This document shows, in pieces, positions 35,840 through 49,322 of a DNA stretch of 64,000 nt. The DNA is from Scortum barcoo (taxonomy: Eukaryota; Chordata; Actinopteri; Centrarchiformes; Terapontidae). Under the pieces are notes generated by a model. That model saw only the letters and a list, made by a program, of their open reading frames with translations. It was not told where the DNA came from and did no database searches. Position 1 is the stretch's first letter. Each line of letters begins with the position of its first letter. Both the position numbers and the translations under genes were made by a program. The DNA is taken from positions 19,521,992 to 19,585,991 of the forward strand of contig CM041546.1 in assembly GCA_023238725.1 (NCBI GenBank), read 5' to 3'.

Positions 35840-36310
35840 TTGATTAAGAGGTTAACTACGGAGAGGCATGGCGTCTTTAAGGGAGATTTATCTGTTCCTG
35901 CTCTGACCCCTCGGGGGTAGCTTCCCTCACCCCCAGTGTCCCCAGGATTTATTTAGTTATTTGTTTATCTGTTGGATGGGGTCACCCTTTTCTCTGCACT
36001 ACATCTCAGCCCTGTTTGTGCATCTCAAGCCCATTTTTCATCTCATTCCTGGTGGGATCATGGTACCATTTGCTGACTAAGCGAAGAGGACACGAGTGAA
36101 GGCCCCGTCGAGTCTCGTGACCTCTGACATTTGGCAGCAATACACTCCCAAAATTGGTTATTTTCATTTAACACGTATTTTGTTATCCGTTCAACTTTGG
36201 CCCCCATTTGGAGGAGTTATGGTGTTTTCCTAATTGCTTCCTGACAGCTTTAATTCAGCTCCGCTTTAATTTATGGCCTTTTATTTCCTATTTTTGCATT
36301 ATTTCATTAA
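35840..36310. promoter_or_regulatory. Candidate conserved non-coding block upstream of nr2f5
   Basis: Unique sequence containing GGGTTGATTAAGAGG, CCTAATTGCTTCCTGAC, CAGCTTTAATTCAGC and CTTTAATTTATGGCC among GC-rich stretches. The repeated TTAAT cores suggest an enhancer-type element. Confidence 0.38.
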
Positions 36311-37370
<1,060 letters not shown>

Positions 37371-38889
37371 GAGACATACTGTCTTGTGGTCAGTTGTGGT
37401 CAAACAGTCCTGATTATAAGCTGTCAGGCGTTCAGACTGTGACCAATGCACTTAACCAGGCGGTCGACTCTGTAGGCAGACTCTGATTCTCCACCCTTCC
37501 TCCACCTTCATAATGCAACGTTTACTGCCATTTTTACTTCAAACTGCGGTCATGCGATCGGGCAATAAATTAACCTCTGGACCCTGGCTGAAGGCTGAGC
37601 CCTTGTGACTCGCCGATCAGGGCGAGCCGCAGCAGAACAGTGTTGACGCTGCACTGCAGGGGTTGAGTCAGGAGATAACCTTGTTTTTCACAATGTCTTC
37701 CTGGTCGTGGAGCGAAGTCTGGCTGGGTGCCCAACACGATTCGAAGAAAGCCTGTAATCTGTTCCCCCGCAGAGAGGAGTTCGATGTGACGGCCGCTGTG
37801 TGTCTCAGAGAACTTGTGTCTTCAGACAGATGTCATCTTCCTGTGTGCTCAGGTTGTGATAAGGAGGCCAGTAAAAATTAGGCAACAAGAGAGTTTAGTG
37901 CAGAGAGACTGGAGATAGGGAGGGCAGTTTTGATTCATCTCCAAGTGGCTCCTGAGTGGGTTGAATGATCTCCAGATCTGTCTGGAGTGGGCTGCACTGA
38001 ATGTGTTTTTTTTTTTTTTTTGTAGTGCTTAAACAGTTCAACAGAAGGAAATAAAATTGATTTTAAATACTTATTCAGTTTAATTTCAAGAAAAAAACAC
38101 TCATTGTGGGTATTTGCTGCTTTTTCTGTATTATATTACTGTAAATTAAAGATCACCTCCAGATATGTTAAAATACACATAAAAGTATTCTGCTTTGAAA
38201 AAATGTTTTTCTCTGATGTATTTTTTTCGCAGAAAAGTTAAATTAGACCAACTCAATCCCCCTCATAAAAAATACATAATAATGAACATGCAACTGTTTC
38301 TTGTTAAAAAAAAGTTCAGTTGTTGCACACAATATATGTCCTACTTCACCGAAAAATGTATGAGCGCTGGAGGTCTCAAGTTTCCACATCAAACATGTGT
38401 AAGTTGCACAGTGACCAAAAATTTACTTTCAAAGTAGCTGTGATGTCACAAAATCCTGTCTGTACATCCACATCTTGACATCTCCACATCAAGAAATGTT
38501 CCTACCTCAGCAGATAAAGTAGCCCTTTGGTGTCAAACCCTGCATGTACATCACTCTGCACAGTGAAGGCCAAACATACAAATTAAGTGACAATAACAAA
38601 AAACTTTTGAGTAAAGAAGAATAGGAAGAATATTATGTCTATCTTGAGTTTTAAACTTTTGGTTGGCCAAAACAAGTAACTTAATCAACTTAGGCTTTTG
38701 GAAATTATGATAGCCATTTCCCATAATGTCCTCACATTTTATATACTAGTCATCAATCAGAAATCATTTCCAATGAAAATCACTTGAACTTGCATCCCTT
38801 CTCTTTTATCTTTGACTGTAAAAGTGTATCAGTTGTCTGAAGTATAGGTGTGATTGACAACTGGTAAGCAAGCATCTTGATGGTGATTT
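37371..38889. other. Upstream intergenic, nothing recognisable
   Basis: Unique DNA, AT-rich after 37990, with a 17-base T run near 38006. The open frame at 37663-37881 has no domain and no splice context. Confidence 0.5.
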
Positions 38890-39130
38890 TGATGAAAGGC
38901 CAGAGGAGCTAACTTGTTCCTACAGGTTCTATTTGTGGATCATGAATCCCTATTGACTGTGCCAGCAACTAATCAGAGGCTCATATAGGGTTTTCGGACT
39001 TGCCTCAGACCGATCGTAACCTCTGATTGGATCAGCACTTAATCCCCTGTGTGACGTCCCTCTGTTGGAATTTCCACAGGCCTACCATCTGACGGTAATT
39101 ACATGACCCAAGAGATCTTCAATACCCTGA
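38890..39130. promoter_or_regulatory. Candidate regulatory block
   Basis: Unique sequence with CAACTAATCAGAGG, CCTCTGATTGGATCAGC, CACTTAATCCCC and GACGGTAATTACATGACC. TAATC/GATTA cores recur within 150 bp. Confidence 0.28.
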
Positions 39131-40539
39131 ATAAGCAATACATGTGACTTGAGGATATCCTCTGTGTTGATATTCAACTTCGCTGTTGCTGTGCAGCACC
39201 AGTCAACATGCAGTATACAATCCACAAAATCATACACTGGACCTGTTGACGCTGAAAAGACCCTGCAGTGCCCAGGGGCACTTCAACTTCTCTGCACTTC
39301 AGCACTAGGCCGCTAGCACACAGATCCCCTCAGAGCCTGTCCTCTAACTGCTAAACGTGTGTAGGGGTGGAAAAAGGCCAAATTCCCCTCCCTGCAGTTA
39401 AAATCTCAGACGGTGGTCTTTAACGCATACTCCCACTCCCCGCTCCCTCCCTCCTGCACTCCCAATAAAAACCTCTGACCAAAAGTTGACCTTTTGCATG
39501 GCCCCCTTCTCGCTGCTCCCCCTGTCCTTCTCCCTTCTTTCCTTCGCTCTCCTTCCCTCCGTCCATTCCTTCTTCCCCTCCGCCACAGCGGGTTGTTAGG
39601 CCCCCGGCGGGCCAATGGGAAGTGGCAGCTGCAGGGAGAGAGGGCTGGGGTTTTTGGGTTGGGCAGAGGGGGGTGTCAGGGTTAAGGGGGGTCACAGTAC
39701 TGGTAAAGTCATCGCAGGGGCTCCACTGCGGGGGCATTGCTTCCCCCTTCAAAGGCTGTGCAGTGATGTCCATACACCCCTTGCGCCCCTTCTCCTCTTC
39801 CACCCCCCACCTCTCACTCCCTTGCGGCCCCCTTTGGCCCTGCTGTTCCTTGGCTCTCAGGGGTCAAGACAGCCGAGGGTTAATAAAGTGATACCAGGTG
39901 TTGGCCAGAGAGGAGCGTTTTTTTCCCCCCTGCTTCTCTCCTAACTCCCACCAGCAGCAAACTGTGGGCCCCCCATTTCACACCACTGAATCCTGCTGGG
40001 ACGTCGAGCCTGAGAGCGAGCCCGTTGGAAGGGGTGGCCGTGCATGTCAAAGTAAAAACAAGCCTAAGGTAGCGTGCAGGACATGCCCTCTCTGTGTTTG
40101 TGTGCATGTGTAAGTGTCACCCATTTCCTGAATGTGTGTGTGTTTGCACATGTACACGTTGTGCAAAGCTGCCACCACAAGCAGCGGGGGGAGAGATACT
40201 AGCAAGCTGAATGGCATCAGAGCTCTGAGGGGCCTCCAGGACAATACGGGGTTACCCGACCCGACAAAGTGGCCGATTATGTCTCAGTGGAGGAATCTTG
40301 GAAGCAAAAAGATCCCAAATCCTACCAGTGTCGTTCCCCTGGATCAGTGGACACACAAACACACACGTGGAGGGGGAAGGGGGCACGGTTGACTTAATGT
40401 TGTGCAGACAGTCGAGGTGGAATGGTGGCTTCTTCTCTTGACCACCAGAAAAGAGGAGGCTGAATAGCCGTAAAGATCAAACCCAGTGAAAGGGAGTCAT
40501 TGTGGCGAGAGCAAATGGCCTCTGACAATGAGAAAAGAA
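39131..40539. other. GC-rich intergenic stretch without a supported gene
   Basis: Between about 39380 and 40110 the sequence is C/T- and G-rich, producing many overlapping open frames on both strands (up to 127 codons at 39420-39803). These are low-complexity, with no domain and no convincing splice pattern. Confidence 0.45.
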
Positions 40540-41090
40540 CAAATAGAAGGAAGCCGTCAGCGAATGAGGGCTAGCGCCGCCAAGATGCTGAAATTAATGA
40601 GAAAGTGGTCAGCCTTGTGGCCAAGTGTGCGCAAGTGTGAATAAGAGTGCACAAAAATCTGACCATGTGTGCACACACATGAGTCAGGACATTTGCAAAA
40701 ACACCAGCCAGCAGTACCAGCAGCCCCCCCCCCCCCCCCCCCCCCCCACTTTCCAATTCAACCTGCTAAATGAAGGGGGTCCTAATTAACGCTAATTAAC
40801 ATCAACGACAAGTTGGGGCCATTAGTTCGGCTAATCCCCCGTTTACATTTTCCCCTCTCGCAGGAACCCTGCTGGCCAGTTCTTACCCAATCACAGAAAG
40901 GACGCATTGTTAACGGGCTCGGCATCAAAGATAAAGCGAGCCCCTTCTTCGAAATGAGTCGCCTCCATTAGGGTCGGAGAGTCGGTCCTGATCCGAACAC
41001 TCTTCTCAAATAGCCCGGGGAGTGGAAGAAGGGAGGGGCAGGGGGGTCAAGCCCCACATTTAGACTGCTCCATCCGATCCATCAATGACT
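40540..41090. promoter_or_regulatory. Candidate conserved non-coding block with an embedded C tract
   Basis: Right of the C tract, unique DNA holds CCTAATTAACGCTAATTAAC (two TAATTA cores 11 bp apart), GGCCATTAGTTCGGC, GCTAATCCCCCG, TTACCCAATCACAG, AAAGATAAAGCG and CTCCATTAGGGTC. The density of homeodomain-type cores is the highest in the upstream region. Function and conservation are inferred. Confidence 0.4.
40724..40747. repeat. 24-base poly-C tract
   Basis: An uninterrupted run of C, uncommon in vertebrate DNA, where A/T homopolymers dominate. Confidence 0.95.
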
Positions 41091-41926
<836 letters not shown>

Positions 41927-44900
41927 AATGTTCTGTGAATTTAACCAATATTTTTCTGTACAGTTGTAATGACCAGTGCCCACTGGCTTGTTAAGGGGTT
42001 TAAGTAATTTGCATACACTACTTGCATACAGTATTTGTTCTGTGTGATTTAACTGACTCTTTGACCCTGGTTTGTCCCCTGAAAACAGCGAGTTTGACAG
42101 AGAGAGGAGTGCTTGTTCTGGGTGCTGCTGTCACTGCACAGCCAAAGTATGGTACTTCCTCTGCCCACCACAAAAACCACAAAAACCGCAGAGCGCCAAA
42201 GGCATAAATCTACAATTCACATATTGTGAAGCAGATAAGTGTCATGAGGTAGTTATATTAAAACAGTCACATTAAAACAGCTGACAAAGAGCTTTTTTTT
42301 ATTTCTGTAATGTATAGCATTTGTCTGATGATTTTATGTATCTGAAATCTCAAAGACTTTTTGATAGATTTTGAAATGATGATTAAATAAGCATGGCCAT
42401 CATTGCATATCTGTCTTCTGTATTTAAGTGTGAAACACTTGAAGTAATTCCCAACTGGGTGGGAATACTGCCTTTTCCTTTACATCCTCTCTTCAGTTTT
42501 AATGCAAAATTGTCACCCCTAAAGAAATGTTTACATCATCCCAACGTAAATCACTCCCTGTTTTTCAGTTTCATAAAAGCGCTCTCGTTATCCTCGTATG
42601 TGCTGGACCACTGAAGTTTTTTTTCCCAACCTTTGCTCCTTTACGCTTTGGAAAGTAAATGCAATAAATTCCAGCACATAGCCAGAGCTGGGGTGTTGTG
42701 TTATTTTTCGGCACCGTGGGTAAGCACAATAGAAACACAGCTGTGGCGATCAGTCCGGGCTCCCCGGGAGCCACCGGAGGCCCGGAGCACATGTTCGTTA
42801 ATGATCAGTTACAAAGGCCACAATGGGAGTTGCTAGTTGCTGAGGTCTGTATTCCTTTGCATCTCAAACCATTTGAATGACTGCGCCTTCTGCTAAATGT
42901 TTAAACCCAGGATGTGTCTCACTGGATTGATTGCGGTTGAGTCGACAGTTTAAACTCATACTGAGTGAGTGAGGTGTTAAAGGATTTTGGTTTGGGTATA
43001 AAGAGACTTGAGACGTTGTTCAAAATTTCTGTTATTGCCCATTGAAAATATAGTTTTTGAATAAATCTTTATGTATAACAGCTTTTAAATGTTTAATACA
43101 AGTTTCACCAATCCAGAAACAGTTTTGAGGCCAAGGAGCATAATCTAGATCATACGTGACAAAGATCTGCCTAATGTCTCCTCTCTTGCTCATTTAAGGA
43201 GGCCTAAGCTTTGATGTCTCAGTTCTGTTCAAACTCCTTTAGCATTTTCTGTGATAGGCAGAAAACAGTATTATCTCACCAACAAAGGTGCTTCATCTTT
43301 CAGTAACAAGTATGACCCATTGTTAAGAAACACATTGCAAATAAGTGGACAGCATAAAAGTAGACTCAGACTATCATTTGGTAAGAACGTTTTTTTTTTA
43401 TACAAATTGTGACAGGATTTTGAGCTCCTGACTGACAAGCAACCTAAAATGGATCTGGATCTCCTCCAAACGACTCCCACAAAGCAGTAAACTTCAAGAG
43501 AAAGTTCCAAATGCTCTGAGCACTAAAGCAGCAACAAGATGTTTTAAAAAAAGGGCTGCCCGAACAAGCTCACACATAAACACATATTTTAGTGCACGCG
43601 CACATGCACGCACATACATGCATACACGGACTCATGCACGCACACAGGCACCTATCCCTCTAGGGCGATCCACGACCTTCCCCCACCCTTGAAACCCGAT
43701 CTGTCGGCCATGCAGCGCGGAATTCTCCAATCGCCCTGACTTTTGACCTCTGCCCTTTTTGGCAGTGCACACAAGAGAAGATGAAGTGCCCAAGCCTCTC
43801 TCTTCCCCAACACAAAAAATCCCCTGTTCTAGCAGCCCTCCCACACATGAACGGGCACGCACACACACAAACATGGCAGACACACGCACACACTGATTCC
43901 CATTTGGGACGCCTCGAGGCCAAACACTCTCTCTGGTACCCGTGAGGCACATGATCAAAACGATCCTCGATATGTAGGTAGCAGATGTGTGTGTGTGTGT
44001 GTGAGAGAGAGGTGTGTGACGAGTGTAAAAGCGACACAGAGAGAACTTTGACTTTTGAAATCCCTCCGTTGCAACATTCACATAGCGAAGACACAACAGA
44101 GCTGTTAAAGCTTTGAGGGTTTTAGTGAGGGGACAAAATAACAGCCCGTACTTGTTATCATTACCATCATCATCATGATCGTCACAATCATCCTCATTGT
44201 CCCCATCAACAGTGTGAGTGAGTGGAAGAGACTGAAGAACGAGTCAAAGAGACAGATTGTCACAGCCATGTGTTTCTGTCATTTGCCCCCTGACTCTGAG
44301 TTTATGTGGTGTCAGTGTGTATTTTGCGTCTCCGTAAACAACGTTTCTTGTGTGTTTGGAGTCTCACCTGCTTGAAAATCTCCATCAAACTACATTCTCA
44401 AATGACTGGCTGAGATGTGGCAGAAAGACAATATATTCTGATGATCTGGTGTGACAATGAAAGTTGTTAAATCTGCGCATTCGATGGAATGAGCACTGCA
44501 CAGTGTTGGGCTGGATTTCACTATGATTTACAGCTTACATATTTTTTATCATTGCCTCTGGAGTTTAGTGGAAAATGGTGATTGATTCAGTGAAAGTTGT
44601 TTTTTTCTTAATTTCATCTTGTGGTAATTAGCTTTGGTTTTATTTGCACCAGATTTCTGCTTTGTTTTTTCTGCTGTAACCCAAATACAATGGAGGAGAG
44701 TAAAACTTTAAAAAATTCAGCATTAACACCTCTTTTCTAAACAGTGTTCCTGTTATACTGGATAATCCATGGAACATTTGCTTGTTGAATGACATCGTTC
44801 AAAGCTGCTGGCACCACAAGTTTTCAAATTTCATCCATCTCCATTTTATTGCAGTGGTGGCAGAAATCTCAGACGCCAGGAGGTGTTTGATCAAACTAGC

Positions 44901-45839
44901 TTGTGCAAAGTGACATCTGTCAATGTCTGGAGGCAAAAATGCTACCTGTTCTGACTCAAAGTCTGCTATTATAAAGAAGGGCAATCAATTGAACAAGTGG
45001 CGTACGCAATGGCACAGACTACTTGAGGCATTCATGGTGTAAGTAGTGGTGGGAAAAATGAAAGATGAGCAGGTGCCAGTCCAACACACCTTTCTCACCA
45101 CCTGTCTCAGACACTGTTTGACACTTCATTTGAAGTATACTGATGTCTTTATCTCAAACCTGACTCGTAAAAATGTTTTCTGCATTTGTAGATACCCCGA
45201 GAGATAACCAAGAAAATGGACTGAAATAAACTGGCCCCTTAAAGTTTTAACTTTGGAGGGGTAGTTGAGATACTCAGGGATAAGAACATAGCATCCATGT
45301 GATGGAAAAACAAAACAACAACAATCATAATGCCAAGAAGAACTTAACTCGGTAGAAATCTGTTTTTCAGTGGTGGTTATAAAAGGATGTCATCAGAAGA
45401 TCCTGTGTTTCTGTCCTAAATTGTTAGATACCAAGGTTTAAATCACCTTTAATATATCTTAAGTGCAATTTAATGTTTTATGTGCTTATCTCAGACTTAA
45501 GATTGTAAAACACACTATAAATTTATCAAAATGCCATAACCACAATTCCTCTACAGTTCTACAGATTTTACTACTATTTGTGAAACCGATGAGAACAAAG
45601 ACCAAAAGTAGTTGTGATATTTTACCTCACTGATGAAATCAAACTCAAATTCAGATGTTTCAAAGTTGTTTACGTGCCTCTACGTGTTATACTGTATGCC
45701 GGGTGTGAGAGACTTTCCCATATGTCTGACCCTGTATCCCAAAATGCGTCTTTAAAATCCCCGGAGCACCACCTCTCTCCTTCACCATCTGACCGCTGCC
45801 ATTTGTGCATTGTGTGTGTCCGGCATGACTGCTCTCGTC
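41927..45839. other. Upstream intergenic, no gene seen
   Basis: Mostly AT-rich unique DNA. Short CA/GT tracts occur at about 43860-43890 and 43987-44005, and CAT triplets at 44160-44176. The 154- and 144-codon minus frames at 43632-44096 overlap each other and read through these tracts, and neither has a recognisable domain. Confidence 0.45.
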
Positions 45840-46120
45840 ATTTTCCCCTTTGATTGGCCTTCACACAATGTAATCAGTGTTGCAGCTGTCTGAAAAGGCC
45901 TCTTGTGCTGTATCTGAGCAATGCCGATCACCCCGATGCGTCCACAACTTTGCTTTTAGTTCCATTCAGGCGCTGTGACAAACGGCAAACTGTCTGGTGA
46001 GCATGTGTCAAGCCACTTGATTTACTTCTTTGTTTGACTGCACTGGCCCTTTTCTGAATGTCGCCTCCGTCTTGTATGGCCTCACTGTATTGGTAAAAAT
46101 TGCCATGGCCGTAAGCTTGA
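45840..46120. promoter_or_regulatory. Candidate regulatory block
   Basis: Unique sequence with TTGATTGGCCTTCACACAAT, ACTTTGCTTTTAGTTCC and TTTGTTTGACTGCACTGGCC. There is no repeat or coding signal. Weakly supported. Confidence 0.22.
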
Positions 46121-46419
46121 AATTCTAATGTACAGACAGACTGAAAGAATTGGTCCACTGTATGTGTGAGTCATTTGATGTAATTCCAATACACAAAAGC
46201 TGACTTATTCCTTAAATTTCTGTTTTTTGAACACGGATGAAATGATTGACTGAAGAATCAATCAAAATCATCTTTGAGTCAAGCTGGGTAAATTCAGTCG
46301 GCTCTCAATTTCTCCAAAAAAAATAAATTACAACTAAGATATTTTCTATTCCAATATGTGGGCGAAAATCCAAGCGAGCATGTCAGGGAAGCGCCATGTG
46401 GTTTGAGTCATATTGTTAG

Positions 46420-46690
46420 CCAGTGATGTGCTTTTAATTAGGTATAACTCCGTGTGCTGGACCCCTAAACTGTAGCCAATCCATTAAGACAAAGCTCTCT
46501 TGATCCCTTTCTTTAAATCCTCCACCATGGCTGATTAAATGTAGCCAATTTTCACGCCTGTGCTGTGGAGGCTGCGAGGGCTGAATGGCTCCTCACAGCG
46601 CGACCGCAGTGTGCTGTCACTCCAACAGCTTGAGGAGGAAAGACGGGATAACCTGCAGGCGGCTTACAGCTCAACTTTGGGAAGGTACAT
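46420..46690. promoter_or_regulatory. Candidate conserved non-coding block
   Basis: Contains GCTTTTAATTAGGTATAAC, GTAGCCAATCCATTAAGAC, CATGGCTGATTAAATGTAGCC and CAATTTTCACGCC, then GC-rich sequence. GTAGCCAAT occurs twice, about 70 bp apart. Confidence 0.35.
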
Positions 46691-46767
46691 GTTTTAGGAT
46701 TCTGGTTAGACGTTGATACCTCTGTCCAGATATAACCAGACTGTGTGTGATGCTAACTGTGTCTCCC

Positions 46768-46798
46768 GTTTTTCTTCACACATCCTGTGAAGAAAAAC
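46768..46798. repeat. Short hairpin, 13-bp perfect arms with 5-base loop
   Basis: GTTTTTCTTCACA and TGTGAAGAAAAAC flank CATCC. CTGTG upstream could extend the pairing with CACAG downstream after a bulge. Confidence 0.9.
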
Positions 46799-46824
46799 AC
46801 AGAGGGTGAGATGCTGAGGATGGT

Positions 46825-47571
46825 TAGTCCACCACTTTGGTCCAGACTGAAATGTCTCATCGATTACTATTCAACACAGTCAAATAAATGAAAGCCCTGA
46901 CACATGGTCTTCATTTTGTCTTTATTTTTTTTACACACTTCGTTAAACCACCATCATCAAACCAACAAAAGAGCAGAACAGAAAACTAAACAGAGAGAAA
47001 GAAAATAAATTATAACTCTGCTGGACTGTAATCACATTACATTGACTTAACAGTCTCATAGCAACATTAAATTAGCTAAAACACATAAGCTTAAAGTCCT
47101 TACAAATACACAAATCTCTTCCCTACTTTGGACTGGAGCTATACTCAAGTTAGTTATTTATTTCTAGGAGCTCCATGTGTTAGCGTACTGTTTACATGTA
47201 TCATTAGGGTTTTCACATGTCTAAGCTCCTTTCAAAGGCATCGTTATCAAAACGAGCTGTGAAATATGATACAGCCAAGAGATGCCCAGAGAATGAGTCC
47301 TAATGACTCTGGTGACCTCTGACTTTTCACCTGGCTCCATCATCAGGTAAGTATTTTAAATAGTCCTTTAGCAAAACCTGCAAAGCTGACATTAACAACA
47401 GCCTCATTTGCACTTTGAATTTAGTATTTAGTGCTAATTATCAAATGTAGCATACTGCCATGTTAAACTAAAGTGGTGAACATATCTGCTAAACATGTAA
47501 ACATTTTCACTGAGTAAGCATGTTAGCATGCCGATGTTAGCATTTAGCTTGAGGCAACACTGTGGCTGTAA
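46825..47571 (-). repeat. Interrupted copy of the TAGCATGCTAACAT teleost repeat, minus orientation
   Basis: 46825-46876 (CCACCACTTTGGTCCAGACT, then GAAATGTCTCA) and 47291-47571 (TCCTAATGACTCTGGTGACC through ATGTTAGCATTTAGCTTGAG) match, in reverse, the blocks of the copy at 57113-57657. About 414 bp of unrelated AT-rich DNA separates the parts, probably a later insertion or rearrangement. Confidence 0.65.
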
Positions 47572-48389
47572 GCTCGTTACTCATGATATGAATTTATTTA
47601 TAATTATGATTTTATGAACTTTTTCAGATAGGAAGAGACACAGATTGTTACATTTTTTAAAAGACTGCTAAAGAGGGAAAAAGCTGAAACTCTATTCTTG
47701 TTGTATGTTATTTCTTTACATTTTTGTTTACTTTACTGGCATCTCTGGCGAATGAGATCGTCATCAAGTGCTTTTACATGCACTGGGTTACTGTCGACTT
47801 TCCTCAACATCATTTAAACAAATAACCTTGTTTCAGCTGTCGAGGTAGATTTCCTGCCCTGTAGACCACTAATTTCTTGGTCATGTATCCATCACCTTGT
47901 TCTAACCAGGTTTTACGTGTGCAGGAAAAATGCAAAAACGCAACGAAAGTCTATCACTGTGACAGCAGAGCGACAGGATAAAAGAAGAGATCACAGCGAC
48001 ACAAACTTGTGTTAAAATGTGATGTCCACTCAAGGATCAAAGATTTTTTTTAAACCAGAACTCATTATTGGAGGATTCAACAACTTTGCATTATTTTACC
48101 ATTATTATTTAATAGTATTGCACTGATTATGGCATCATTATGAAATCTGATGTTCTTGACATTTTTTACTTTTAAAGCTCCCACAATGCATTGACCTTTT
48201 TTCCTCTACCATCTTTGTTTCATAAGCCATTTCAAAGGAAAATAACCCAATTACTGGCAAATCCAGTAAATTCCTTCCCCCAGATCAGTCCAAACAAAGC
48301 ATTACTTATGCATCACTTGACTTCCAATACGTGACCCTTCGGACAACAAACTGCCCACCCCTCTCCCTCACCCTCCTCCCTTCTCCAAA
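47572..48389. other. Intergenic, nothing recognisable
   Basis: AT-rich unique DNA with no coding or RNA feature that I can identify. Confidence 0.5.
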
Positions 48390-48469
48390 AGGGTGTTAAG
48401 ACCTGTCCCTGTCCCTACTCTCCCCAGGGAATGCTGGGAAAGGAAGGCCTCCACATCTGTCCAAAGCCT

Positions 48470-48953
48470 CGGGGAGAGAGACAGAGAGAATGAGACGGAG
48501 AGAGAAACATTCCTTCATTCACAAGAAAGACAGAAAGAAAGAAAAAGAGAGAGAGAGAAAGTGACAGGTGACCAACAGGAAGTAGGGGGGAAATAAAAGA
48601 AAACGTAAAAAGTGAGGGCTGTTATCAGTCACATCGGAGAGAAACTCAAAGGGGATGAAGAGAGACGGACAGAAAATGAAAGAGTCTTTTAAGAAAGGGA
48701 GAGATTTTGTGAATGAGAGATGGATCTTGTCTCCTTATGAAGCCATCCATCACTCCTTCAATAGCCCAGTGGGCAGAGGGAGGGAAGCAGGCACCCCAGG
48801 TTCTCCTTCAAAAGGCCGGGAGGAGAGGAGGGAGGAGAGGAGGATGGCTGCAATGTGCTGGTGGAGCTGTGATCTTTACCTCCCTCCCTCCTGTGAAGTC
48901 AGCAGGGAAAGTGATTAGGCCTGCCTCTCTCCTCCTCCTCCTCCTCCTCCTCT
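48470..48953. repeat. Purine-rich low-complexity region ending in (CTC)n
   Basis: AG-rich DNA (AGAGAGACAGAGAGAATGAG, then AAAGAAAGAAAAAGAGAGAG and similar) extends to about 48840. A CTC/CCT tract at 48929-48953 closes the region on the opposite strand bias. Confidence 0.7.
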
Positions 48954-49154
48954 TTCCCTCCTTTTTTTCCTTCTAACACTGGTTGTAACAGTTTAAGGCC
49001 TCTCAATGAGGCCTGCTGCTAATTTCTTCACCTCACTAATGTACTACTGATGCAGATTGTCTTTTCCCAATACACAACTAACACACCTGCAAAACACAAT
49101 TTAACAAACAACCCTTTATACAGCTAATTTTCTGATTTTGGTGACATTGTCAGA

Positions 49155-49322
49155 AATGTTTAAGTTTAGTTAAATGTTTATTATTGTGGTCTTAGTTAAA
49201 GGTGGTGTTGCACTGGACTACATTATACTGAGACGTGTCTCTCTGCCTCTGAATATAATGCAGTCCAGTGCAACACCACCACTGACTATGACTTTTATAA
49301 TAAAACCTTAAATTGTGATAGT
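49155..49322. repeat. Long palindromic element, probable foldback/MITE-like repeat
   Basis: The core arms at 49201-49227 (GGTGGTGTTGCACTGGACTA...) and 49254-49280 are reverse complements at 26 of 27 positions around a 26-base spacer. Weaker complementarity extends outward (TTATTATTG against TTATAATAAA) to about 49155 and 49322. No transposase is present. A MITE or foldback transposon is the likeliest origin, and a transcribed hairpin is an alternative. Confidence 0.75.

Noticed and set aside
39420..39944. GC-rich frames up to 127 codons
   Set aside because: Low-complexity sequence open in several frames on both strands; no domain and no convincing exon structure.
43632..44096. Overlapping 154- and 144-codon minus frames
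   Set aside because: Two different frames of the same DNA are open, with CA/GT tracts inside and no recognisable domain or splice context.
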